64,000 nt of DNA from Prochlorococcus sp. AG-355-A09. GTDB lineage: Bacteria; Cyanobacteriota; Cyanobacteriia; PCC-6307; Cyanobiaceae. Position numbers and translations under genes: made by a program. The notes below the pieces were generated by a model. That model did no database searches and was not told where the DNA came from. It saw only the letters and a program-made list of their open reading frames with translations. Every line of letters begins with the position of its first letter. Position 1 is the stretch's first letter. This document shows positions 8,671 through 28,072 of the stretch, piece by piece. The DNA is taken from assembly GCA_003280995.1 (NCBI GenBank), contig QCDG01000001.1, forward strand, positions 114,124 to 178,123, given 5' to 3'.

Positions 8671-9063
8671 TTAGTTTTCCCACTTGGTTAAGACCAATTC
8701 AATAGAACCATCATTTTTATTTTTTTTCTCTACGATTTGGTATCCATCTTCTTCCGTTTTAGAAATGATAGTTTGATAAGCATACATTTGTGTAACTTTT
8801 GAGATAAATCTTTCTACTGGAATCTCAAATTTCCATAGATCAAGGTCAGTAACTAATTCATATGCACTAGAATTGTTATCCCATTTAAATCCAACTTGGG
8901 TATCACCAGGTAAATTCATACTTATATCAACAGGTGTGTATTTACCTTTATATCCTTTTACGAACTTTTCTTCTTGATTAATACTATAACCAAAATGATT
9001 TAAAGCCTTAATTAATGGCTCTACTTCTTTAAGCTGAGTTTTAATTGTACTAAAATGTGACAT
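8671..9063 (-). CDS. ycf35: Ycf35 / DUF1257 protein
   Basis: The 130-aa protein begins MSHFSTIKTQLKEVEPLIKA, the signature of the Ycf35/DUF1257 family found in cyanobacteria and red-lineage plastids. It is soluble, with no membrane segment. No function is established for the family to my knowledge. Its start overlaps the end of the DUF2997 gene by 14 bp, and a ferredoxin gene follows after 9 bp, so a redox-related role is suggested by context only. Confidence 0.88.
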   Translation of the reverse strand: MSHFSTIKTQLKEVEPLIKALNHFGYSINQEEKFVKGYKGKYTPVDISMNLPGDTQVGFKWDNNSSAYELVTDLDLWKFEIPVERFISKVTQMYAYQTIISKTEEDGYQIVEKKNKNDGSIELVLTKWEN

Positions 9064-9265
9064 TAGATTCGTTGTTTAATTGTGTTAAGTTTTCACTTTG
9101 ATTAGAGATGAAAGCATCAGAAGTTTTATTTTTAACTGTTACTTTACCAAGAGAATCTTCGAGATTTTTTGTAGCTTCATTGCATGAATTACCAGTAAAT
9201 CCCTCAACAGTCTCTTCAACTCTTCCGTCTTGATGAATTTTGAATCTCAATGTTTTTTGAGGCAT
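9050..9265 (-). CDS. DUF2997 family protein
   Basis: This small protein (71 aa from the ATG at 9265) has the DUF2997 pattern: a short beta-rich start (KTLRFKIHQDGRVEETVEGF) followed by GNSCNEATKNLEDSLGKV. I prefer the ATG at 9265 to an in-frame TTG at 9274 because MPQKTLRFKI matches the usual family start. It is the first gene of the DUF2997-ycf35-ferredoxin-aldo/keto reductase unit and overlaps ycf35. Function unknown; an inverted repeat lies just upstream (9273-9287). Confidence 0.8.
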   Translation of the reverse strand: MPQKTLRFKIHQDGRVEETVEGFTGNSCNEATKNLEDSLGKVTVKNKTSDAFISNQSENLTQLNNESNVTF

Positions 9266-9272
9266 TAAATTC

Positions 9273-9287
9273 AAGTACTTAGTACTT
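9273..9287. promoter_or_regulatory. Inverted repeat AAGTACT-T-AGTACTT ahead of the DUF2997 operon
   Basis: A perfect 7-bp inverted repeat with a 1-bp centre lies 8-22 bp upstream of the DUF2997 start, where it would cover the leader or ribosome-binding region of the four-gene operon. It resembles a half-site of the cyanobacterial LexA box but the spacing is one base short. It may be an operator for another factor; the evidence is symmetry and position only. Confidence 0.3.
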
Positions 9288-9413
9288 TTACTTTATATAG
9301 AATAACGAAAATATTTTGTTTCAGTTGGTACAAGTTAATTAATTTTAATTTTTATATTGAATATCTGATAAATTAATTAGTTATCTTGTGTTCTTGTAAA
9401 AAAATTTAAATTT

Positions 9414-10187
9414 TTAATTATAAAAACCTTGCATCCCCATTGAATCAAGTGCAGTTTTTGCTTCTTCCATAACAGAAGGTTCTTTATCGAAAAGAGCTAT
9501 CTTGGTACATTCATCAACGAAACTTTCTTGGAAAGTGTTGTTTAATTTTTCGTATAGCCTACACAATGACCAAATGCAATTACTTCGTACACCTGATTCA
9601 TTATCTATCTTTAAACTTATTAAAAGTTGTTCTGCAGCTAATTGAGCATTCTCAAAAGAAACATTTCCAATTTCAGCTAAAGAACTAGATGACCATAATC
9701 TTACTGCGGCTACATCATTCTTTAAAGCATTTATTAATGGTTCTAAAACAATTTGGTTATCATAATTAGCTAAGCTCCATGCGGTTGCTCTTCTGACATA
9801 AGCATTATCATCAGACTTCAAAAGACTGACAAGTTTTTGGACTGCGCTTGGACATGGATTACGACCTAAAGCATAAACCGCGCTCATTCTTTCAACAGGG
9901 CAAGGTTGATCAAGCAATGGTAACAAAAGGGGAAAAGATCTTTGATCTCTATACTCACAAAATACTCTTAGACCTTGTATTCTCTCTTCTCTATTACCTC
10001 TAAGCATTTTTAGAGCTTCATCACACTCTTGAGTAATATTTACATCTTTTGAAAAAACATCTTCATCAATTTGCTCTAAAGGATCTATTTCAATCTCTAA
10101 AGCTAATTCTCTGGCTAAAACATCTGGATCAACGGCAATTTCAGCTAGGCTTTCTTTCTTAGGATCCTTATTTTTTGTCATTTTCAA
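9414..10187 (-). CDS. HEAT-repeat protein
   Basis: The 257-aa protein has a charged, probably flexible N-terminus (1-50), then about five HEAT/PBS-lyase-like repeats from residue 70: REERIQGLRVFCEYRDQRSF, CPVERMSAVYALGRNPCPSA, AYVRRATAWSLANYDNQIV, AAVRLWSSSSLAEIGNVSF and SGVRSNCIWSLCRLYEKL. Such solenoids are used for protein contacts or, in cyanobacteria, as bilin lyases or proteases' cofactors. High-light Prochlorococcus has almost no phycobiliprotein, so a lyase role is less likely. The precise job is unknown. It follows a 41-aa membrane peptide gene by 10 bp. Confidence 0.8.
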   Translation of the reverse strand: MKMTKNKDPKKESLAEIAVDPDVLARELALEIEIDPLEQIDEDVFSKDVNITQECDEALKMLRGNREERIQGLRVFCEYRDQRSFPLLLPLLDQPCPVERMSAVYALGRNPCPSAVQKLVSLLKSDDNAYVRRATAWSLANYDNQIVLEPLINALKNDVAAVRLWSSSSLAEIGNVSFENAQLAAEQLLISLKIDNESGVRSNCIWSLCRLYEKLNNTFQESFVDECTKIALFDKEPSVMEEAKTALDSMGMQGFYN

Positions 10188-10197
10188 AACTAAAATA

Positions 10198-10323
10198 TTA
10201 ATTCATGGGAGCAGGCGACATCATATCTCCTGGCAACCAAATTCTTGCACTAACTGCAAAGAAGGCAATCCCAAAAAGTGCGACTATAGCGAAAGGTAAA
10301 ATTTTTGTCTTAATAAAACCCAA
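10198..10323 (-). CDS. Small single-pass membrane peptide (41 aa), hypothetical
   Basis: This short reading frame is found by reading the minus strand between the HEAT gene and rlmN. It encodes one hydrophobic helix (ILPFAIVALFGIAFFAVSA) followed by a short polar tail ending MMSPAPMN, a layout like small photosynthetic membrane subunits. There is no ATG; a TTG at 10323 is the best start, and no strong ribosome-binding site is seen. It ends 10 bp before the HEAT gene and starts 69 bp after rlmN on the same strand. I do not recognise a named family; it is more than chance because of the clean transmembrane profile. Confidence 0.5.
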   Translation of the reverse strand: MGFIKTKILPFAIVALFGIAFFAVSARIWLPGDMMSPAPMN

Positions 10324-10392
10324 AGAATCAAAATTAATTAAGTCAATAATAACCTGTTTAAGATACTTTTAAAAAATTATTTTTTGATAATA

Positions 10393-11442
<1,050 letters not shown>

Positions 11443-11468
11443 TTATAGTCTTTATTTAAAAACTATTT

Positions 11469-11624
<156 letters not shown>

Positions 11625-11676
11625 TTACAAATTTATAAAATACATTCTAGTAACTTGAAATAATAATAGACGGTAT

Positions 11677-15801
<4,125 letters not shown>

Positions 15802-15808
15802 TTAAAGA

Positions 15809-21045
<5,237 letters not shown>

Positions 21046-21267
21046 CCAAGAAAACCTGCAATTTTGTGAGATTTACTATTTACTTTTAATCTACTCAATA
21101 ATTAGTTCTTTAACTTTTCACTTTGAATGAAATCAACAATTAAATTTCGATTTCAACAAAAAAACAATCTAATAAAGATGAATTAATTTTTGTTTAATGC
21201 TGATAAATCATTAACTGTGTTTGTTAAAGTCAAAAAAATTAAGAAAAATTTCCAGTAATTCCTAATA

Positions 21268-22077
21268 CTAACAGCTGCTACGTCTTCTTAACAAGTCAAA
21301 TTTAAACAAATCTTCAGCATTCTTATATGACTCTCTAGCAATTGTGGTTAATTCAGTAGATCTTAATTCTGCTATAAAATTGGCAACATTTTCAACAAAC
21401 GCAGGTTCATTTCTTTTACCCCTATGAGGAACAGGAGCTAAAAATGGTGAATCAGTTTCAATTAAGTATTTATCATTTGGAACTATTTTGGCACAGTCAT
21501 GAATTTCATGTGCTTTTGGAAAAGTTACTATACCACTAAAACTGATGTAAAATCCAAGATTCAAGAATTGCTTCATTTCTTTTGGTGTTCCTGTCCAACA
21601 ATGAAGTACGCCATCAGGACATTTTCCTCTTCTAGAGAGATCGCTACATATCTCAATCATTTCATTTGCAGCATCTCTGCAATGGATAATTACGGGCAAT
21701 TGGAGTTCATAAGCTAACTCCAATTGCGGAATAAGTGCTTCAATCTGCTGAGTTTTATTTTCATTTTTAAAAAAATCCAAGCCTAATTCACCAATAGCTA
21801 CAACTCGTCTATCTTCTAGAGCAGATTTTCTGAGAAGAGATTTTGAATTTTGTTCCCATTTTTTTGCTTCTAGCGGATGCAAACCAACTGAATAGTAAAT
21901 TTCATTAAATTCATGGGATATTTTTTTCAACTTTGGAATTTCTGTTAATTCACAGCAAGCATGAACTAATTTTTTTACACCTCTTGAACGCAATCTCAAA
22001 ACAACATCTTCAAGATCTCTCTCAAAATTTTTAAATATCAAATGACAGTGGGAGTCTATGAGTTCTATATCGCTCAT
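21268..22077 (-). CDS. tatD: TatD-family metal-dependent DNase
   Basis: TatD proteins are TIM-barrel hydrolases with divalent metals that act as 3'-5' DNases or RNases in DNA repair and quality control. The metal-binding DSHCHL motif is at residues 9-14; GLHPLEA, IGELGLDFF, VIHCRDA and ETDSPFLAP are the remaining conserved blocks. The 269-aa length is normal. It lies 20 bp downstream of rpsT and upstream of rpoB on the same strand; the 222-bp gap to rpoB suggests a separate promoter there. Confidence 0.92.
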   Translation of the reverse strand: MSDIELIDSHCHLIFKNFERDLEDVVLRLRSRGVKKLVHACCELTEIPKLKKISHEFNEIYYSVGLHPLEAKKWEQNSKSLLRKSALEDRRVVAIGELGLDFFKNENKTQQIEALIPQLELAYELQLPVIIHCRDAANEMIEICSDLSRRGKCPDGVLHCWTGTPKEMKQFLNLGFYISFSGIVTFPKAHEIHDCAKIVPNDKYLIETDSPFLAPVPHRGKRNEPAFVENVANFIAELRSTELTTIARESYKNAEDLFKFDLLRRRSSC

Positions 22078-22097
22078 AATAATGATCTGTCTTTTTA

Positions 22098-22388
22098 CTA
22101 TGTGGTAAGAGTAGTTTTTACAAAATTATTGATTTTTGATTTTTTATTAGCACCGTTGTTCTTATGAAGAACATTTTTTTTAACTGCTTTATCAATTAAG
22201 CTAAAAGCTTTATTAAGACTTGTTTTTACTAAATTTTTATTATCCTCATTAGGATTTTTTTTATAATTTTCGCAGTTCTCTAAGGTTTTTTTGGTTAAAG
22301 TCCTAACAGTAGATTTATATGACTTATTTATTAAACGATTTCTTTCGGCAATTTGTATTCTCTTTTTTGCTGATTTGTTGTTGGCCAC
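22098..22388 (-). CDS. rpsT: 30S ribosomal protein S20
   Basis: A 96-aa, lysine-rich, all-helical protein with the S20 signature MANNKSAKKRIQIAERNRL and KTLIDKAVKKNVLHKNNGAN-type end. It binds 16S rRNA at the base of the small subunit. It is divergent from hisD with a 120-bp gap for both promoters, and tatD follows after 20 bp. Confidence 0.95.
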   Translation of the reverse strand: MANNKSAKKRIQIAERNRLINKSYKSTVRTLTKKTLENCENYKKNPNEDNKNLVKTSLNKAFSLIDKAVKKNVLHKNNGANKKSKINNFVKTTLTT

Positions 22389-22449
22389 AGAGGATATATT
22401 AATTGAAGAATATTATCATAACAAATAAATCGTCTACAAATCAATCATA

Positions 22450-22455
22450 TATAAT
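22450..22455 (+). promoter_or_regulatory. Candidate -10 box (TATAAT) for hisD
   Basis: A perfect TATAAT lies 54 bp upstream of the hisD start in the divergent rpsT/hisD gap, giving a leader of roughly 45-50 nt. No clear -35 box is seen, which is common in this AT-rich group. A small inverted repeat (AGGTT-TTG-AACCT, 22473-22485) follows in the leader. Confidence 0.35.
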
Positions 22456-22508
22456 TTATAAGAGATGAAATTAGGTTTTGAACCTTTCTATTTGAAAAAA
22501 TTAAGCAG

Positions 22509-23795
22509 ATGAAGATCATAAATAATAAAAAAGAAGCTAATGAAGAATTAAAAAGGATTTCTTCTCGAACTAATTCAGATAACAATAATAAGATAAATAC
22601 AATTGTTGAAGAAATTCTTCAAGAGGTTAAAATTTCTGGAGATATAGCGGTAGAAAAATATACAAAAAAATTTGATGGTTTCAACCCTGACCCTATGCAA
22701 GTTAGTGCGGACCAAATAAAAAATGCATGGGATGAAATTGATAACAATTTAAAGGACTCTCTTGTTGTAGCTCATAAAAGAATTCAAAAATTCCATGAAC
22801 AAGAAATTCCTCAATCTTTCACTATTAAGGGTGAATATGGTGATACCGTCCAAAGAAGATGGAGACCAGTTAAAAATGCAGGTATTTATATTCCTGGAGG
22901 TAGAGCTGCTTATCCAAGTACAGTATTGATGAATGCTATACCTGCAAAAGTAGCAGGAGTAGAAGAAATTATAATGGTATCTCCTGGGAATAAGGCAGGG
23001 GAAATAAACAAAACTGTTTTAGCTGCAGCTCACTTATCAGGGATCAATAAAGTATTTAGAATTGGAGGAGCTCAAGCAATTGGTGCTTTAGCATTTGGCA
23101 CAAATCAAATCAATAAAGTTGATGTTATTTCAGGCCCAGGAAATATATATGTTACAACTGCGAAAAAACTCATTTATGGCTCTACGGGTATTGATTCTTT
23201 AGCTGGTCCAAGTGAAATATTAATCATTGCAGATGAAACAGCTCAAAGCACTCATATAGCATCTGATCTACTAGCGCAAGCAGAACATGATCCTTTAGCT
23301 TCATCAATACTTCTAACTACATCAAAGCGTCAGGCAAAAGAAGTTTTAAAAGAACTTTATAAAAAAATAGATGATCATCCAAGAAAAGAAATTTGCATGC
23401 AATCAATAAAAAATTGGGGTTTAATTGTGATTTGCGATAATTACGAATCATGTGTTGAACTTAGCAATAACTTTGCCCCTGAACATTTAGAAATTCTTAC
23501 TTTAGATTCAAAAAAAATTCTTGCAGGTATAGAGAATGCAGGAGCGATATTTTTAGGAAAATGGACTCCAGAAGCTGTTGGAGACTATCTTGCTGGACCA
23601 AATCATACTTTACCCACATCAGGAAATTCTAGATTTAGCGGTTCTTTGGGAGTTGAAACTTTTATGAAAAATACTTCAATAATAGAATTTAATGAAGAAA
23701 GTTTAAAAGTTAATAGCCTTGATATTATTAATCTTGCTAAAAGTGAGGGCTTACATAGTCACGCTAACTCAGTACAAATAAGATTTGAAGATTAG
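22509..23795 (+). CDS. hisD: Histidinol dehydrogenase (HisD)
   Basis: HisD performs the last two NAD-dependent oxidations of histidine synthesis, from L-histidinol to L-histidine, with zinc. The 428-aa length is normal. Family blocks are [16 protein letters not shown] (about 125-140), [36 protein letters not shown] and the zinc-binding [11 protein letters not shown] with its Gln and His. The final [11 protein letters not shown] is the C-terminal substrate-site segment. It converges with rpiA; the two stop codons share bases (23792-23795). Confidence 0.97.
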   Translation: MKIINNKKEANEELKRISSRTNSDNNNKINTIVEEILQEVKISGDIAVEKYTKKFDGFNPDPMQVSADQIKNAWDEIDNNLKDSLVVAHKRIQKFHEQEIPQSFTIKGEYGDTVQRRWRPVKNAGIYIPGGRAAYPSTVLMNAIPAKVAGVEEIIMVSPGNKAGEINKTVLAAAHLSGINKVFRIGGAQAIGALAFGTNQINKVDVISGPGNIYVTTAKKLIYGSTGIDSLAGPSEILIIADETAQSTHIASDLLAQAEHDPLASSILLTTSKRQAKEVLKELYKKIDDHPRKEICMQSIKNWGLIVICDNYESCVELSNNFAPEHLEILTLDSKKILAGIENAGAIFLGKWTPEAVGDYLAGPNHTLPTSGNSRFSGSLGVETFMKNTSIIEFNEESLKVNSLDIINLAKSEGLHSHANSVQIRFED

Positions 23796-24505
23796 CTAGT
23801 TCTTGAGGGTGAGTAAACCACTGGAGTATTGTTTTCAATTTTACCAACTAATACTTTGTCTGTAAGATCAACGAATAATCCATTTTCTAATACTCCTGGA
23901 ATATTATTAATCGTCATTTCAATGTCTTTTGGATTATTAATGCCATCATCAAATAATACATCTATGATTAGGTTGCCTTGATCAGTAACAACTGGTCCAG
24001 CTTTTTTAGTAGCCATTCTTAAAGTTGAACTACCTTTCATCTCTGAGATAACATCCTGAACTTGCTTCCAAGCATTTGGAAGAACTTCTACAGGTAAAGG
24101 AAAAGATAGATTTAAATTATGTACAAGTTTAGTTTCATCAACAACAATCAGCAATTGATCAGCTTTAGATGCTACTAACTTTTCTCTCACATGGCATGCT
24201 CCTCCTCCTTTAATTAATTGAAATCTTGGATCAACTTCATCTGCTCCATCAATAGCTAAATCAATTTGAGATACAGAAGCTAAATCGATAAGTGGGATAT
24301 TCAGTTCAAGCGCTAAAACTTCTGATTGAAAAGAAGTTGCAACACCTCTTATATTTTTGAGTTTCCCAGAACGCATTTCATCCGCAAGGCTTTTTATCAT
24401 TAACGCAGCTGTAGATCCAGAACCTAATCCAAGAATCATGTCACTCTTTACTTCCCTTATTGCTGCATCAGCAACTATTTGTTTCATTTGAGTTTGTGAA
24501 TCCAA
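23792..24505 (-). CDS. rpiA: Ribose-5-phosphate isomerase A
   Basis: RpiA interconverts ribose-5-phosphate and ribulose-5-phosphate in the Calvin cycle and pentose phosphate pathway. [15 protein letters not shown] (about 26-40), the [12 protein letters not shown] block (about 85-96) and [11 protein letters not shown] (with the catalytic glutamate in the last) are the family hallmarks. The 237-aa length is normal. It shares its last four bases with the end of hisD on the other strand. The htrA gene lies 47 bp upstream on the same strand. Confidence 0.96.
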   Translation of the reverse strand: MDSQTQMKQIVADAAIREVKSDMILGLGSGSTAALMIKSLADEMRSGKLKNIRGVATSFQSEVLALELNIPLIDLASVSQIDLAIDGADEVDPRFQLIKGGGACHVREKLVASKADQLLIVVDETKLVHNLNLSFPLPVEVLPNAWKQVQDVISEMKGSSTLRMATKKAGPVVTDQGNLIIDVLFDDGINNPKDIEMTINNIPGVLENGLFVDLTDKVLVGKIENNTPVVYSPSRTS

Positions 24506-24552
24506 AATCTTTTTCTTTAGTGGTTATAAATTATTAAATTTCAATGGGTGCT

Positions 24553-25683
<1,131 letters not shown>

Positions 25684-25778
25684 TTAATAAAAGTTTTTTT
25701 GTTGATTTGATAAATCTAATTGAAGAAAGAGATTATTGTTGTTTTTTTGTTTACATCCATAAAATGCAAATTTTTAAA

Positions 25779-25796
25779 TTTTTTCTATAGAAAAAA
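25779..25796. promoter_or_regulatory. 18-bp perfect palindrome in the htrA/rimP divergent promoter region
   Basis: TTTTTTCTATAGAAAAAA is perfectly self-complementary. It lies 95 bp upstream of the protease gene and 36 bp upstream of rimP. It could be an operator or an AT-rich bidirectional promoter core (it contains TATAG-type -10 material on both strands). Evidence is symmetry and position only. Confidence 0.25.
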
Positions 25797-25832
25797 CTTC
25801 TTAATGTGTGAAAATAAATTTTAAATAAATTA

Positions 25833-26309
25833 TTGATAAATTTGAATAAAGAAAACAAAAGCAAACTAGAAGCTTTATTAGAGAAAGTTGCTAATGATAG
25901 GGATTTAGATATCTGCGGTGTAAATATACAAACCAATCAAAATCCAATTGTTGTTGAAATAACTATAAGAAAAACTAATGGGGATGACATTTCCTTAGAT
26001 GATTGTGCGATATTTAATACCCCAGCATCTGACGAAATAGAAAAATCAAATCTTTTAAATTGTTCATATGTGTTAGAAATTAGTAGTCAAGGGGTCAGTG
26101 ATGAACTAACCTCAGAAAGAGACTTCAAAACTTTTAAAGGTTTTCCAGTTAATGTTGAGTTAAACCAAAAGAATTCAAAAATAAAATTTCTGAATGGTTT
26201 ACTTTATGAAAAGTCTAAAGATTATTTAGCCATTAACATAAAAGGTAAGATTAAAAAAATCCCTTTTGATGAAGTACTAAAAATTAGTCTTTGCACATTA
26301 AAAGATTAA
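25833..26309 (+). CDS. rimP: Ribosome maturation factor RimP
   Basis: RimP helps assemble the 30S subunit. This 158-aa protein has the two-domain pattern: an N-terminal alpha/beta domain with [15 protein letters not shown] and [20 protein letters not shown] (family pattern LEVSSPG-like, here SSQG), and a C-terminal SH3-like domain (about 88-158). The start is a TTG at 25833 (a second in-frame TTG is at 25842); there is no upstream ATG. It is the first gene of the rimP-nusA-ylxR-infB operon, 34 bp before nusA. Confidence 0.9.
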   Translation: MINLNKENKSKLEALLEKVANDRDLDICGVNIQTNQNPIVVEITIRKTNGDDISLDDCAIFNTPASDEIEKSNLLNCSYVLEISSQGVSDELTSERDFKTFKGFPVNVELNQKNSKIKFLNGLLYEKSKDYLAINIKGKIKKIPFDEVLKISLCTLKD

Positions 26310-26343
26310 TTATTTTCAACCATTATTCAATTTCCCATCATAG

Positions 26344-27747
26344 ATGGCATTAGTTATTCTCCCCGGTTTAAACAATCTCATTGAAGATATTAGTGAGGAA
26401 AAAAAGTTACCTCCTAATATCGTAGAATTAGCCTTACGCGAAGCTTTATTAAAAGGATACGAAAAATATAGAAAAACTTTTTACATTGGAGTTAACCAAG
26501 ATCCATTTGATGAAGAATATTTCAGTAATTTTGATGTTGGACTAGATCTAGATGAAGAGGGTTATAGGATATTATCTAGTAAAATAATTGTTGAAGAAGT
26601 CGAGAGCGAAGATCATCAAATATCTCTTGTAGAAGTTAAACAAGTAGCTGAAGATGCTCAAATAGGTGACACAGTTGTTTTAGACGTTACTCCAGAAAAA
26701 GAGGATTTTGGGAGAATGGCTGCTTCAACAACAAAGCAAGTTTTAGCCCAAAAATTAAGAGATCAACAACGAAAAATGATCCAAGAAGAATTTGCGGATT
26801 TGGAAGATCCTGTTTTAACTGCAAGAGTTATAAGATTTGAAAGACAATCTGTCATTATGGGAGTTAGTTCGGGTATTGGTAGACCCGAAGTAGAGGCCGA
26901 ACTTCCCAAGAGAGATCAATTACCAAATGATAATTATAGAGCAAATGCAACTTTCAAAGTATTTTTGAAGGAAGTTAGCGAAATTGCAAGAAAAGGGCCT
27001 CAACTTTTTGTAAGTAGAGCAAATGCTGGTTTAGTGGTTTATTTGTTTGAAAATGAAGTCCCGGAAATTCAAGAAGGCACAGTGAAAATTGTTGCTGTTT
27101 CTAGAGAAGCCAACCCTCCTTCAAGAGCTGTTGGGCCAAGAACAAAAGTAGCTGTTGATAGTGTCGAAGAGGAAGTGGACCCTGTAGGTGCCTGTATTGG
27201 AGCTAGAGGAGCAAGAATTCAACAGGTAGTAAATGAATTAAGAGGAGAAAAAATTGATGTTATTAAATGGTCTTCTAATCCAATACAGTATATTTTAAAC
27301 TCTTTAAGTCCTGCGAAAGTAGATCAAGTGAGACTTGTAGACCCAGCAGGACAACATGCGCACGTACTAGTTCCTCCTGATCAATTAAGTCTCGCAATTG
27401 GTAGAGAAGGTCAAAATGTAAGACTTGCCGCAAGATTAACTGGTTGGAAGATTGACGTTAAAAACTCACATGAATACGATCAGGCAGCAGAAGATGCTGC
27501 AGTCTCTGAATTAATCATTCAAAGGGAAGATGAAGAGAATCTCCAGAGAGAAGCTGAACTAAGATTAGAAGCAGAACAAGCTGAGCGTGCTGCAGAAGAT
27601 GCAAGATTAAGAGAGCTTTATCCCCTTCCCGAAGATGAAGAAGAATATGGAGAGGAACAATACGAAGGAGAGGAATTCACAGATAATGATCCATTAGAGA
27701 CTGTTCAAGATACTGAGATATCTGCCAAAGAGGAGAAAAAACGGTGA
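26344..27747 (+). CDS. nusA: Transcription elongation/termination factor NusA
   Basis: NusA binds RNA polymerase and RNA and modulates pausing, termination and antitermination. Residues 1-125 are the N-terminal polymerase-binding domain, followed by an S1 domain (about 135-205) and two KH domains (VGACIGARGARIQQV near 285-299; LAIGREGQNVRLAARLTGW near 352-370). The 467-aa length is longer than the minimal cyanobacterial form because of an acidic, Glu-rich C-terminal tail from about 400. The tail's role is not clear. It overlaps the ylxR start by 4 bp. Confidence 0.96.
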   Translation: MALVILPGLNNLIEDISEEKKLPPNIVELALREALLKGYEKYRKTFYIGVNQDPFDEEYFSNFDVGLDLDEEGYRILSSKIIVEEVESEDHQISLVEVKQVAEDAQIGDTVVLDVTPEKEDFGRMAASTTKQVLAQKLRDQQRKMIQEEFADLEDPVLTARVIRFERQSVIMGVSSGIGRPEVEAELPKRDQLPNDNYRANATFKVFLKEVSEIARKGPQLFVSRANAGLVVYLFENEVPEIQEGTVKIVAVSREANPPSRAVGPRTKVAVDSVEEEVDPVGACIGARGARIQQVVNELRGEKIDVIKWSSNPIQYILNSLSPAKVDQVRLVDPAGQHAHVLVPPDQLSLAIGREGQNVRLAARLTGWKIDVKNSHEYDQAAEDAAVSELIIQREDEENLQREAELRLEAEQAERAAEDARLRELYPLPEDEEEYGEEQYEGEEFTDNDPLETVQDTEISAKEEKKR

Positions 27748-28016
27748 TACAAAAAATCCCTGTTTTGCGTGTATGCATTTCATGTAGAAAAACATTTGAC
27801 CGTAAAGATCTTTTAAAGATTACTAAAGATTATAAGCGAGGCATCATGCTTCAAAAGGGAATGGGGAGATCAGCTTACATTTGCAAGTCAAAAAAATGCT
27901 ACTCAGATTCTAAGATCAAAAAAAAGCTTCAAAAAGCTTTAAAAACTTCTTTAGAGCCTGAATTTGTTGAAATTTTTGAAAAAGAAATTGCAAGCTACAA
28001 TAACTATCCCCATTAA
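27744..28016 (+). CDS. ylxR: YlxR/RnpM family RNA-binding protein (DUF448)
   Basis: A 90-aa basic protein with the YlxR signature: LRVCISCRKTFDRKDLLKI near the N-terminus and KGMGRSAYICKSKKCYSDS in the middle. YlxR proteins bind RNA and in Bacillus are tied to RNase P. It begins with GTG overlapping the nusA stop and is followed by infB after 56 bp, the standard order in bacteria. Confidence 0.9.
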   Translation: MIQKIPVLRVCISCRKTFDRKDLLKITKDYKRGIMLQKGMGRSAYICKSKKCYSDSKIKKKLQKALKTSLEPEFVEIFEKEIASYNNYPH

Positions 28017-28072
28017 GGGAATATAATTAAATTAAATCCTCTTTAATTTCAAAAGAGTACAAATCAGATTAA

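Noticed and set aside
9273..9287. A possible LexA (SOS) box before the DUF2997 gene
   Set aside because: The two GTAC cores are separated by three bases, whereas the cyanobacterial LexA consensus needs four; kept only as an unnamed inverted repeat.
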